Positions 8,273 through 16,894 of a stretch of DNA of 64,000 bases are shown one piece after another. The DNA is from Mesobacterium_A sp034670065 (GTDB taxonomy: Bacteria > Pseudomonadota > Alphaproteobacteria > Rhodobacterales > Rhodobacteraceae): NCBI GenBank assembly GCA_034670065.1, contig JAXMOG010000004.1, forward strand, positions 248,001 through 312,000, read 5' to 3'. The notes under the pieces are model-generated. The model did not search any database. It was not told the origin of the DNA and saw only the letters and a list, made by a program, of their open reading frames with translations. Within the stretch, counting starts at the first letter, position 1. Each line of letters begins with the position of its first letter. The translations under genes were made by a program, and so were the position numbers.

Positions 8273-9736
8273 TCAATCCATCGGCACCAGTTTGCCAGGA
8301 TTCATGATGTTCTGTGGGTCCAAGGCGCGCTTGATCGCGCGCATCGCGGACAGTTGCGTCGCTTCCTTCAGAGCGTTCATAACGTCCAACTTGCTTTGCC
8401 CGATGCCGTGTTCTGCCGAGAATGAACCATTCAACTTAGACAGCAGATCAAAGGCTTTCTTCTTTGCCGCCTCCAACGGCAAACTGTCCCAATCTTGGCC
8501 CGGTGCCGGCGAAAACGAATAATGCAGATTGCCATCGCCCAAATGGCCGACAGTCAGCGGCTGAAAGCCCCATTCGGCAGCAATCGGATCCATGGTGGCA
8601 ATGAACTCTGCGATACCGGCAAGCGGCAGCGAGATATCCAAGTGATAAGCAGGACCGTTTTCAGTGATGGCTTCCAAAATCGACTCGCGCAGCCGCCACA
8701 ACTCTGAGCGTTGCTGATCAGATTGGGCAATCATCGCATCCAGAACGATGCCCTCTTCCATTAGTTCACCCAACAGATCAAGCATTTGAGATTGCAGACG
8801 AACACTGCCGTCATCACCCATCTGCGCATCGTCTTTTCGGCTTGACGCCACCTCAATAAACAGGCCGGTCTCGGCTGGTTCATCCAGAGGCGGACGGATA
8901 TCCGGGAAGACTTTGCAAATCACTTCAACCGCCGGACGCGGCATGTATTCAAACGCTTCAACGCCGCCACCTGTCCGGTCTTGCAGACGGTTCAGCACAT
9001 CGATTGTGGCCTCCATCGTAGACACCGACAAAAAGGCCGTGGCCCGCACCAATGGCGCAGGCGACAGCTTGAAAACAGCCGCCGTAATGATGCCAAGCGT
9101 ACCTTCGGCACCAATCAGCAAATCCTTCAGATCGTAGCCTGTATTGTCTTTGCGAAGGCCAGTCAGTGCGTTGATCACGGACCCATCGGGCATGACAGCC
9201 TCGATCCCCAAGCACAGCTCACGTGTTGTGCCATAGCGCACCACGTTTGAGCCGCCCGCGTTGGTGGACAAGGCCCCGCCAATCATGCAGCTGCCCTGCG
9301 CACCGAATGTCAACGGAAACACCAAGCCCTGCTCCAGCGCCTTGCCTTGCGCCGCCTCCAGCACAACGCCGGCCTCAACCGTCATTGTGCGGGCCGCAGG
9401 ATCAACCGCGCGAACCTGATTCATGCGCTCCAGTGAAATTACCAAACTTGGCTGGCCGGTGATTGGCACGCCGCCACCACATAACCCAGTCCGCCCGCCC
9501 AGTGGCACAACGGCTATCCCCTTTGCGGCGCAAATCCGGACAAGCGCGGACACTTCATCTGTGTTTTTCGGCCGAGCCACCGCAACAGGCATGGCGGCAT
9601 AGCGCCCTGTCCAATCAGTGCCATAGGCCGTCAAATCTGACGCTTCGATCAGCACCTGCTTCTCACCCACGACGTTCTGGCATTCAGCAATAAATGCCTG
9701 AGCGTCGGTTTGTGAGGAAACAAGGGTGTCAGTCAC
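8273..9736 (-). CDS. FAD-binding 2-hydroxyacid oxidase/dehydrogenase (GlcD/D-lactate dehydrogenase family)
   Basis: About 487 residues with an N-terminal FAD_binding_4 domain (PLGGRTGLCGGGVP; GSCMIGGALSTNAGGSNVVR; GAEGTLGIITAA) and a C-terminal FAD-oxidase cap (VGHLGDGNLHYSF; FSAEHGIGQSK). Members oxidise D-2-hydroxyacids to 2-oxoacids with FAD. GTG codons at 9742 and 9736 both fit; 9736 has the better spacing to GGAG. It is the first gene of the minus-strand operon that continues into the metallo-hydrolase and TRAP genes, divergent from the GntR gene. With the decarboxylase and aldehyde dehydrogenase opposite it makes a three-step oxidation route. Confidence 0.87.
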   Translation of the reverse strand: MTDTLVSSQTDAQAFIAECQNVVGEKQVLIEASDLTAYGTDWTGRYAAMPVAVARPKNTDEVSALVRICAAKGIAVVPLGGRTGLCGGGVPITGQPSLVISLERMNQVRAVDPAARTMTVEAGVVLEAAQGKALEQGLVFPLTFGAQGSCMIGGALSTNAGGSNVVRYGTTRELCLGIEAVMPDGSVINALTGLRKDNTGYDLKDLLIGAEGTLGIITAAVFKLSPAPLVRATAFLSVSTMEATIDVLNRLQDRTGGGVEAFEYMPRPAVEVICKVFPDIRPPLDEPAETGLFIEVASSRKDDAQMGDDGSVRLQSQMLDLLGELMEEGIVLDAMIAQSDQQRSELWRLRESILEAITENGPAYHLDISLPLAGIAEFIATMDPIAAEWGFQPLTVGHLGDGNLHYSFSPAPGQDWDSLPLEAAKKKAFDLLSKLNGSFSAEHGIGQSKLDVMNALKEATQLSAMRAIKRALDPQNIMNPGKLVPMD

Positions 9737-9798
9737 GGTCACTCTCCAAATTCAGCGCGAACAAACCCGCAGTAACGGGTTTCGCCAGTCCCAAACTA

Positions 9799-9836
9799 AC
9801 ATGGTGCATGGTAGATTGCCTTGTCAAGCACCATGT
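9799..9836. promoter_or_regulatory. Candidate operator of the FCD-GntR regulator
   Basis: ACATGGTGC (9799-9807) and GCACCATGT (9828-9836) are perfect inverted copies 29 bases apart centre to centre. CATGGTAG is also repeated at 9807-9814 and 9840-9847. The site lies between the divergent oxidase and regulator genes. Binding by the adjacent regulator is inferred. Confidence 0.55.
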
Positions 9837-9887
9837 AACATGGTAGTTTCAAGTATCGATGCGAACCAAGCGAAAAGCAGAGCCACC

Positions 9888-10574
9888 ATGAAGCCGATCA
9901 CCCCACCGCAGTCTCTCATGGAACTGACCGCCGAGCGGATTCGCGATTCGATCATTCAGGGGGAATTGCCTCTGGGCTCAAAAGTTTCAGAGCAAAAACT
10001 GGCAGATATGCTGCAAATCAGCCGCTCGCCGGTACGCGAAGCTTTGGCGCTTTTGCAGATCGAAGGGCTGATCCGCGTGCTTCCAAAACGCGGATCATTC
10101 GTTTTCACACCAGACGAAAAAACGGTTGCAGACCTATGCGACCACCGCGCCATTCTTGAATCCGCCTGCCTGAAACTTGCGATTGAGCGCAGCCCGGACG
10201 CGCTGGTTGGCGGGTTGCGGCATGGAATCGACCAGATGCAACAGGCCATCATGCGCAATGATTCCGCCGCCTATTCCCATGCAGATTTGCAGTTTCATCG
10301 CACGATCATTCATTGCAGTGACAATCGATCCATGGCCAAGGTCTATGACACCACAATCGGCCCGCTGATGGCGTTGCGCACACACTTGTTCACCACAATG
10401 AAAGCCCATCTCGACCGCTCGATGGCCCAGCATGCTGCGCTGCTAGAAGCTTGTGAAAACAAGGATATTTCACGGGCTCAGAGCATTGTTACAGAACATG
10501 TTCTACACTTGGCCGAACACTATCGGGTATCAAACGTAAAGGGCGAGCCGCAAAAACTACGACGCGTGCGCTAA
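9888..10574 (+). CDS. GntR-family transcriptional regulator, FCD (FadR-like) type
   Basis: 228 residues. The N-terminal winged helix is ERIRDSIIQGELPLGSKVSE...LQISRSPVREALALLQIEG, typical of GntR proteins. The C-terminal FCD domain carries the metal-ligand pattern D..FH (ADLQFHRTIIH) and two later histidines near QHAALLEA and EHVLHLAEH. FCD regulators usually sense a carboxylic acid and are released from DNA by it. The ATG at 9888 is preferred because the longer frames start inside the operator. It probably controls both the divergent oxidase-TRAP operon and the decarboxylase-dehydrogenase genes 19 bases downstream. Confidence 0.88.
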   Translation: MKPITPPQSLMELTAERIRDSIIQGELPLGSKVSEQKLADMLQISRSPVREALALLQIEGLIRVLPKRGSFVFTPDEKTVADLCDHRAILESACLKLAIERSPDALVGGLRHGIDQMQQAIMRNDSAAYSHADLQFHRTIIHCSDNRSMAKVYDTTIGPLMALRTHLFTTMKAHLDRSMAQHAALLEACENKDISRAQSIVTEHVLHLAEHYRVSNVKGEPQKLRRVR

Positions 10575-10593
10575 GCCAAAGAAGACAAAGGAA

Positions 10594-12216
10594 ATGACAG
10601 TGAAGAAAACGACTGCCGACATTATGGTCGACGCTCTTGTTGAGAACGATGTGGATACCGTTTTCGGGATTCCCGGTGCGCATTCATATGAGCTTTCCGA
10701 TGCTCTGGCGCGCCGCTCGAATGATATTCGTTTCATCCACACACGGCACGAACAAGGCGCGGGCTATATGGCTTATGGCTATGCCAAAGCCAGCGGTCGG
10801 CCCGGTGTTTTCACCGTCGTTCCTGGCCCCGGCGTTTTGAACGCAGGCGCGGCTGTTTGCACCGCCTATGGCGGCAATGCGCCGGTGATGTGCCTGACCG
10901 GCAACATCATGTCCCATCTGATCGGACAAGGCCGCGGGCAGCTGCACGAATTGCCCGACCAATTGGCAACCCTGCGCGGGCTGACCAAGCATTCGGACCG
11001 CATTGAACATCCGGGGCAAGCTGCCGATAAAATGGCAACCGCCTTTACCGAGATGCTGTCTGACCGCCAACGCCCCGTCGCTGTAGAAGTGCCTTGGGAT
11101 GTCTTTGGCCAACGCGGCCCTGCACCGGAACAAACGTCGGCTCCACGCCGCCATACAGCGCTGGACGAAGACGCAATTTCCGCAGCCGCAGAGATGATAG
11201 CAGCGGCCAAAAACCCGATGATCATGGTCGGCGGCGGCGCATTGGATGCAGCAGCTCAAGTGTTGGCCTTGGCAGAAAAAATTCAAGCACCAGTCGCATC
11301 GCACCGATCGGGTAAAGGCATCGTGGCCGATGACAATCCGTTGGCGATGAACCTGATCGCATCATATGACTACTTCCGTGAATGCGACTTGCTGATTGGC
11401 ATTGGCAGCCGTCTGGAATTGCAGATGATGCGCTGGCAGTGGAAGCCTGAAGGGCTGAAAGTTCTGCGCATCGACATTGATCCGACAGAAATGGTGCGCC
11501 TGAAACCAGACCTGGGCATTGTTGGCGACGCGGCTGAGGCGTCTGCCGCGCTGACAAATGCACTGGCAGATCACGCCGTCACTGATCGCACTGCTGAATT
11601 CCAAGAGATCAAAGACAAAGCCCGCGCCGCCAGTGAAACCGTACAGCCGCAGATGAGCTATCTTGACGCCATCCGCCGCGCCCTGCCCCGTGATGGTTTC
11701 TTTGTCGAGGAAGTCAGCCAGATGGGCTTCACCGCACGATTTGGTTTCCCGGTTTATGAGCCGCGCCAATATGTGACCTGCGCCTATCAAGACAATTTGG
11801 GCTTTGGCTACAACACCGCACTGGGCGTCAAAGTCGCCAACCCGGACAAGGCCGTCGTCTCTATCAACGGCGATGGCGGCTTCCTGTTTGGGGCGCAGGA
11901 AATGGCAACCGCCGTGCAGCACGGTATTGGAGTGGTTGCAGTGGTGTTCAACAACAATGCTTATGGCAATGTGCGCCGCGACCAGATGAACGTTTTTGAC
12001 GGTCGTATTCTGGGTGCAGAGTTGCAGAACCCCGATTTCGTGGCCATGGCCAAAAGCTACGGCATGGCGGCAGAACAAGTTACTTCGCCAGAAGCTCTTG
12101 AAAAGGCGATTGAAAAAGCCTTGGCCAGCGGCGCCCCTGCGCTGATTGAAGTGCCTGTTGAGCGTGGCTCAGAAACCTCGCCGTGGCAGTTCCTGCACCC
12201 GGCCCCGCATAGCTGA
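10594..12216 (+). CDS. Thiamine-diphosphate-dependent decarboxylase (acetolactate synthase-like fold)
   Basis: 540 residues with the three domains of the POX/ALS family. The catalytic glutamate is in THRHEQGAGYMA near residue 50. The thiamine/Mg motif GDGGFLFGAQEM...VFNNNAYG is complete in the C-terminal third. No FAD-site or regulatory subunit is evident, so a 2-oxoacid decarboxylase (benzoylformate- or arylpyruvate-decarboxylase type) is more likely than biosynthetic acetolactate synthase. It follows the GntR gene by 19 bases and precedes an aldehyde dehydrogenase by 21, fitting 2-oxoacid to aldehyde to acid. A carboligase role cannot be excluded. Confidence 0.85.
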   Translation: MTVKKTTADIMVDALVENDVDTVFGIPGAHSYELSDALARRSNDIRFIHTRHEQGAGYMAYGYAKASGRPGVFTVVPGPGVLNAGAAVCTAYGGNAPVMCLTGNIMSHLIGQGRGQLHELPDQLATLRGLTKHSDRIEHPGQAADKMATAFTEMLSDRQRPVAVEVPWDVFGQRGPAPEQTSAPRRHTALDEDAISAAAEMIAAAKNPMIMVGGGALDAAAQVLALAEKIQAPVASHRSGKGIVADDNPLAMNLIASYDYFRECDLLIGIGSRLELQMMRWQWKPEGLKVLRIDIDPTEMVRLKPDLGIVGDAAEASAALTNALADHAVTDRTAEFQEIKDKARAASETVQPQMSYLDAIRRALPRDGFFVEEVSQMGFTARFGFPVYEPRQYVTCAYQDNLGFGYNTALGVKVANPDKAVVSINGDGGFLFGAQEMATAVQHGIGVVAVVFNNNAYGNVRRDQMNVFDGRILGAELQNPDFVAMAKSYGMAAEQVTSPEALEKAIEKALASGAPALIEVPVERGSETSPWQFLHPAPHS

Positions 12217-12237
12217 TATTTCTGGGAGGAATCCAAT

Positions 12238-13644
12238 ATGACCGATTTTGCAATGACTATTGGTGGCCAGCCGGTCACCACATCCGAAACGTTTGATGTT
12301 ATCAACCCCGCCACTGGTGGCTTGGCAGGCACCTGCCCGTCTGGCACAGCCGATGACATCAACGCAGCCGTCGCGGCCGCCAAAGCGGCCTTTCCCGGTT
12401 GGAGCGCACAAAGTGATGAAACGCGCGCGCAAGCCTGCCGTGATATGGCACGCGTGTTGGGCGAAAACGCTGAAGAATTGGCGCGTCTGTTGACCACCGA
12501 ACAAGGTAAACCACTGGGCGGTTTGGGGTCGCGTTTTGAACTGGGGGGCTGCCAAGCTTGGGCGGGGAATACCGCCGAACTGAACCTGCCCGTCGAAATC
12601 GTGAAAGACGACAACGAAGGCCGCATCGAAATCCACCGCAAGCCTTTGGGTGTGGTTGCTTCGATCACACCATGGAACTGGCCGCTGATGATCGCCATCT
12701 GGCACATCGCCCCGGCGATCCGGTCCGGCAACACGGTAGTGATCAAACCGTCGCCCTATACCCCGTTGTCAACGCTGCGCATGGTTGAAATCCTGAACAC
12801 GGTTTTGCCCGCTGGTGTGCTGAACGTGGTTACCGGCCCCGATAGCATCGGCCCGGTTCTGACTTCCCACCCGGATGTGGCCAAGGTCACCTTCACCGGC
12901 TCCACTGCGACAGGCAAAAAGGTCATGTCCAGCGCCGCTGACACGCTGAAACGCTTGACGCTGGAACTGGGCGGCAATGATGCCGCGATCGTTCTGCCCG
13001 ATACGGATGCCGCCCAAGTGGCCGAGGGCATCTTTTGGGGTGCGTTCATCAACAATGGACAGACTTGCGCCTGCATGAAGCGCCTGTACGTGCACGACAG
13101 CATTTATGATGACGTCTGCACCGCACTTGCCGGGTTTGCATCAAATATCACGGTTGGCGACGGTATGAACGAAGACAGCGTTCTGGGCCCTGTCCAAAAC
13201 GCAATGCAATTCGCCAAAGTGCGCGAACTGGTTGAGGATGCCAAAGCCAATGGCGCACGCGTTCTGATCGGCGGCGAAGACCCACAGCAAGACGGCTACT
13301 TCTACCCGATCACATTGCTGGCTGACGTGACCGACGGGATGCGCATTGTGGACGAAGAGCAGTTCGGCCCCGTTCTGCCAATCATCCGCTACACTGACGT
13401 AGAAGACGCGATTGCGCGGGCGAACCACTCCAGCATGGGCCTTGGCGGATCTGTTTGGTCTAAAGACACCGACGCCGCAGCCAATCTGGCACTGCAACTG
13501 GAATCAGGTTCTGCCTGGGTCAACTCGCACGGCGGCTTGAACCCCAACGCACCTTTCGGCGGGGTCAAACAGTCTGGCATCGGAACAGAGTTTGGTGTGG
13601 ACGGCCTAAAAGAGTTCACAACAATCCAAACGCTGCACCGCTAA
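12238..13644 (+). CDS. NAD(P)-dependent aldehyde dehydrogenase
   Basis: 468 residues. The motifs TPWNWPLM, LELGGNDAAIVLPD (catalytic glutamate) and NNGQTCACMKR (catalytic cysteine) are intact, as is the C-terminal NAPFGGVKQSGIG. The start has a GGGAGG ribosome site. It is placed to oxidise the aldehyde made by the upstream decarboxylase, and a terminator follows 60 bases later. The specific aldehyde is unknown; an arylacetaldehyde would connect it to the hpa genes. Confidence 0.9.
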   Translation: MTDFAMTIGGQPVTTSETFDVINPATGGLAGTCPSGTADDINAAVAAAKAAFPGWSAQSDETRAQACRDMARVLGENAEELARLLTTEQGKPLGGLGSRFELGGCQAWAGNTAELNLPVEIVKDDNEGRIEIHRKPLGVVASITPWNWPLMIAIWHIAPAIRSGNTVVIKPSPYTPLSTLRMVEILNTVLPAGVLNVVTGPDSIGPVLTSHPDVAKVTFTGSTATGKKVMSSAADTLKRLTLELGGNDAAIVLPDTDAAQVAEGIFWGAFINNGQTCACMKRLYVHDSIYDDVCTALAGFASNITVGDGMNEDSVLGPVQNAMQFAKVRELVEDAKANGARVLIGGEDPQQDGYFYPITLLADVTDGMRIVDEEQFGPVLPIIRYTDVEDAIARANHSSMGLGGSVWSKDTDAAANLALQLESGSAWVNSHGGLNPNAPFGGVKQSGIGTEFGVDGLKEFTTIQTLHR

Positions 13645-13703
13645 GTCACGCGGCTTGCCGCCTGCGCCCTTACCCGCGCAAGGTGACATCAGAAGAATGA
13701 AGG

Positions 13704-13738
13704 GAACGCTCATCTGGCATGGTGAGCGTTCTTTTTTT
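13704..13738 (+). terminator. Rho-independent terminator after the aldehyde dehydrogenase
   Basis: GAACGCTCA and TGAGCGTTC form a perfect 9-bp stem with a 10-base loop, followed by seven T. Confidence 0.9.
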
Positions 13739-14059
13739 GATATTTTTTGATTAAATTAAGGTTTTTATTTACAAATACTTAAGGTGAAGTCTTAAAGTAA
13801 TTTGGGAGCTTCATCTTTTGGCAATTTTCAGTAAACAGCCCCCCCGAACACTGATTAATTCACCGGCCAAAACGCTACTTTCCTCTCTCGGTTGACGTTC
13901 CAGACCAGTTGCAGGCATGCTTGTCGGGCAGTCCCTTCGTCACTTTTGATTTTACACTGCACGGGTCAAGGAAAACACAGACACGCAACTCCAAAACCCA
14001 CATTCGAAGCCCACCACACCCTGCGAAATGCCCCCATTCCTTTCGCACAATTGTTGAGA
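13739..14059. other. Intergenic region, AT-rich, no gene recognised
   Basis: About 320 bases; the first 100 are strongly AT-rich. An upstream extension of the following frame covers part of it but has no credible start or family similarity. It probably holds the promoter of the 2-hydroxyacid dehydrogenase. Confidence 0.5.
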
Positions 14060-14992
14060 ATGCCGATGGCTGTTGATCAAACTCCACCTTCCCAAGAACG
14101 GCGCAAAGTCGCCCTGTTGGCCGTGATCCCAGACGATATGTATGCGGCACTGATCACCGACTTTGAATTGCTGGATGCCCCCGCCCTGGCCGCATTAAGC
14201 CAGGAAGAACGCACCGCCATCACCGTTGGCCTGACCAGAGCCATGGTGGGCGCGAAGACCGAAGAAGTCTTGGCCCTACCTGGCCTAAAAACGATCGCGA
14301 GCATTGGTGCGGGCATCGACAAGTTCGACTTTCCCTGGCTGGCAGAGCGCGGCATCAGCGTGCACCCCACCCCGGACATCATGACAGAAGACACCGCTGA
14401 ATTCGCGGTTGGTTTGGTCTTTGCCGCCTTCCGAAACATTGTTGGGAACGACCGATTGGTTCGGCGGGGCGACTGGGCCATCAAAGGCCGTGCCGCACCG
14501 GGCAAACGGATATCAGGGTCGAAAATCGGCATCGTTGGGCTGGGGCGCATTGGCAGCCGGATCGCCACAAAGCTTTCAGCGATTGGATGCGAAATATCCT
14601 ACACCGGAACAACCAAGAAAGACGTGGACTGGCAGTTCGTCCCAAACCTTGCGGACATGGCCACGGCAGTTGATGCGCTGATCCTCAGTTGCGTTGGCGG
14701 CGACGCAACACGCGGTCTCATCTCTGCTGACGTGTTGGACAGGTTGGGCCCCGACGGGTTTGTTATCAACGTGGCACGCGGATCGGTTGTGAATGAAGAG
14801 GCTTTGATCAATGCCCTGCAAACAGGGGTAATTGCCGGTGCTGCCTTGGATGTCTTTGAGAACGAGCCATCCCCAGACCCGCGTTTTTTTGAGCTTGGCA
14901 ACTGCATCCTTCAGCCCCACACCTCGGTCTTCACAAACGAAAACCGTCGCGATCTGGCCCAAGAGCTGACGCGGCTGCTTCAATTAAAGTGA
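14060..14992 (+). CDS. D-isomer-specific 2-hydroxyacid dehydrogenase
   Basis: About 310 residues. The NAD Rossmann motif GIVGLGRIGSRIA lies in the second half, and the catalytic triad is present: arginine in NVARGSVVNEEAL, glutamate in ENEPSPDPRF and histidine in LQPHTSVFT. The family interconverts 2-oxo and 2-hydroxy acids (glyoxylate/hydroxypyruvate or arylpyruvate reductases). The start is uncertain between ATG 14060 and 14066. It is monocistronic, downstream of a terminator, next to the oxidase-decarboxylase-dehydrogenase set whose substrates it may share. Confidence 0.87.
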   Translation: MPMAVDQTPPSQERRKVALLAVIPDDMYAALITDFELLDAPALAALSQEERTAITVGLTRAMVGAKTEEVLALPGLKTIASIGAGIDKFDFPWLAERGISVHPTPDIMTEDTAEFAVGLVFAAFRNIVGNDRLVRRGDWAIKGRAAPGKRISGSKIGIVGLGRIGSRIATKLSAIGCEISYTGTTKKDVDWQFVPNLADMATAVDALILSCVGGDATRGLISADVLDRLGPDGFVINVARGSVVNEEALINALQTGVIAGAALDVFENEPSPDPRFFELGNCILQPHTSVFTNENRRDLAQELTRLLQLK

Positions 14993-15134
14993 TAATGTTG
15001 ACTTTTTAATTCTATAAGTTAGCATGCCCCAAAATTCGGGCACCAAACTGGCTTTTGGATACGCGTAGTTCTGATGATCCAGTTTCGCTCTGGATTGCCC
15101 GAGTGACACAACTGAAAGAGGCGGATCACGCGAC

Positions 15135-16004
15135 ATGCCGATCACCGACGACATGATCATCGAAGCGACGAAAGAGCTGTATTCCCGCGCCCTGCGAAAG
15201 GTGCCCGAGGATGCCAAGACGGCCATCGCCGCGGCGATGCAGACCGAAACCAACGAAACCGCCCGTCGTACGCTAGAGCTACAACTCAAAAGCGCTGAAC
15301 TGGCCGAAAAGAAAGACACATTTGTTTGCTCGGACAGCGGCTTTCCAACCTATTTCGTCAAGGTTGGCAGCAAGGCTGAACTGGACTGCGATTTCAAAGC
15401 CTCTATCAGAAAAGGCTATGAAGTTTTGGTCGACACGATCCAACCACCGTTGCTGAAGCACGTGACAAACCCAATCACCCTTGAACGGGGATACCACGGC
15501 AAAGACATGCCAATTGTGTCATATGACTTCGAAAGTGGTGCCGATTACGTCGAGATTTTGTGTTCGCCCAAAGCATTGGGATCAGGCCGCTGGGCCGCGC
15601 TTGAACTGTTCACCTTCCCGTCGCTGGAGACAATTGAGACCTACATACTGGATGTTGCGATCAAGGCCGGTGCGCAGCATTGCCCCCCGGTCATCATGGG
15701 TGTCGGCATCGGTGGCAGCTTTGATCATTGCGCCGGTCTGGCCAAGAAACAAACTTTGCGCCCGATTGGCCAGAAAAACCCCGATCCAACCCTTGCAGCA
15801 ATGGAAGAGCGCCTGACAAAGGCGGTGAATGGGCTTGGCTTCGGACCAATGGGCACCGGTGGCGACACGACTGTACTTGGCGTTCATGTAGATTTCTCGA
15901 GCGGCCATGGGTTTACCCCGGTTGCCGTGTGTTTCAATTGCTGGATCAACCGGCGCGCACGTGTGCGTATGTGGGGCGACGGCCGGATGGAGTGGTCAGA
16001 ATGA
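15135..16004 (+). CDS. Fumarase/tartrate-dehydratase-like hydro-lyase, alpha subunit
   Basis: 289 residues covering the N-terminal half of class I (iron-sulfur) fumarases, split as in TtdA/FumA-alpha proteins. Cluster cysteines are likely in FVCSDSGFPTYF, HVTNPITLERG is the associated loop, and GVGIGGSFDHCAGLAKK holds another cysteine. The enzyme adds or removes water from a dicarboxylic acid. Its stop overlaps the start of the beta subunit (ATGA). Possible substrates include tartrate, fumarate or mesaconate; the neighbouring CoA transferases and MaoC protein make a C5-branched dicarboxylate plausible but unproven. Confidence 0.88.
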   Translation: MPITDDMIIEATKELYSRALRKVPEDAKTAIAAAMQTETNETARRTLELQLKSAELAEKKDTFVCSDSGFPTYFVKVGSKAELDCDFKASIRKGYEVLVDTIQPPLLKHVTNPITLERGYHGKDMPIVSYDFESGADYVEILCSPKALGSGRWAALELFTFPSLETIETYILDVAIKAGAQHCPPVIMGVGIGGSFDHCAGLAKKQTLRPIGQKNPDPTLAAMEERLTKAVNGLGFGPMGTGGDTTVLGVHVDFSSGHGFTPVAVCFNCWINRRARVRMWGDGRMEWSE

Positions 16005-16633
16005 GTGTCACCGAACATGACCTGAAATTGCCGCTGACAGATGAGTCGGTGCGCGATTTGAAAGTTGGCGATTTCGTTTACCTGACCGGCGAAATCTTCA
16101 CCACGGCAGGCCTGCCCACCCATGATCGGCTGCTGAAATGCCTGGATGGTGAGGAAGACCTGCCCTTCGATATGACCGGCGGCGCGCTGTTCCACCTTGG
16201 CAGCCTGAACGAAGAGGCCGAGGATGGCTCCCTAAGCATCATCTATATCAACCCCACCACCAGCACACGGTTCAACGGGCACATGCCACGCTTGATCCCA
16301 GGTCTTGGCCTGCGCGTGACAGGTGGCAAGGGCGGGCTAGACGCGGCATGCGCACGTACGATGGCCGAAAACGGCTGTGTGTACCTGTCTTTCCTTGGTG
16401 GCGGCGCACCAATCCTTACGGCCGGGATTCGAAAAGTCACAGGCATCGGCTGGCCCGAGATGATCTCGCACTATCGGATCGCACGGATTGAGGTTGAACG
16501 TCTGGGTCCATTGACCGTTGGTATCGATGCACATGGCAATAGCATCTACGACCAAACATCAGATCTGGCGCACGACAAACGCGCAGAGATTTTGGCCGAA
16601 ATGAATTCGGCCCGAGAGGGCACACAGGCGTAA
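16001..16633 (+). CDS. Fumarase/tartrate-dehydratase-like hydro-lyase, beta subunit
   Basis: 210 residues matching the C-terminal half of class I fumarases (TtdB type). LKVGDFVYLTGEIFTTAG, the early histidine in GLPTHDRLL, NPTTSTRFNGHM and GGKGGLD are characteristic of the swivelling domain. It starts at the coupled ATG overlapping the alpha-subunit stop, although the frame is open much further upstream. It should assemble with the alpha subunit into one hydro-lyase. Confidence 0.88.
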   Translation: MSVTEHDLKLPLTDESVRDLKVGDFVYLTGEIFTTAGLPTHDRLLKCLDGEEDLPFDMTGGALFHLGSLNEEAEDGSLSIIYINPTTSTRFNGHMPRLIPGLGLRVTGGKGGLDAACARTMAENGCVYLSFLGGGAPILTAGIRKVTGIGWPEMISHYRIARIEVERLGPLTVGIDAHGNSIYDQTSDLAHDKRAEILAEMNSAREGTQA

Positions 16634-16703
16634 GCGCGCCCCTCAACGCAATAAATTGCGGTTCTTCCATCCACCGGGAACGGCCCCATACACAAACAGC
16701 AAA

Positions 16704-16724
16704 GCCCCCGGCCAAACCGGGGGC
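16704..16724 (+). terminator. Hairpin after the hydro-lyase genes
   Basis: GCCCCCGG-N5-CCGGGGGC is a perfect 8-bp GC stem 70 bases after the beta-subunit stop. No T-tract follows. Confidence 0.5.
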
Positions 16725-16823
16725 GCAAATTTCCACGCTGCCCGACTCCATCAAATGCTGGTACAATCCCTTATCAGCAATTCCAATAAACCGCTTGCAA
16801 AGCCCTGCAGATTCACTAAAGTT

Positions 16824-16839
16824 ATAATACTAGCTTTAT
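16824..16839. promoter_or_regulatory. AT-rich palindrome, candidate operator A
   Basis: ATAATACTAGCTTTAT fits the shared pattern ATAA-N8-TTAT and lies 56 bases before the tctC start. Five similar sites occur in this region (see 21929, 29776, 29931, 34214, 38866). Confidence 0.6.
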
Positions 16840-16894
16840 ATGGAGTGCGCCGAAAATCTGTATTGGCGCCATTCCGCAATGGGAGGTTCATAAA

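Noticed and set aside
13740..13765. AT-rich stretch resembling the ATAA-N8-TTAT operator
   Set aside because: The match is poor and about 300 bases from the nearest start codon.
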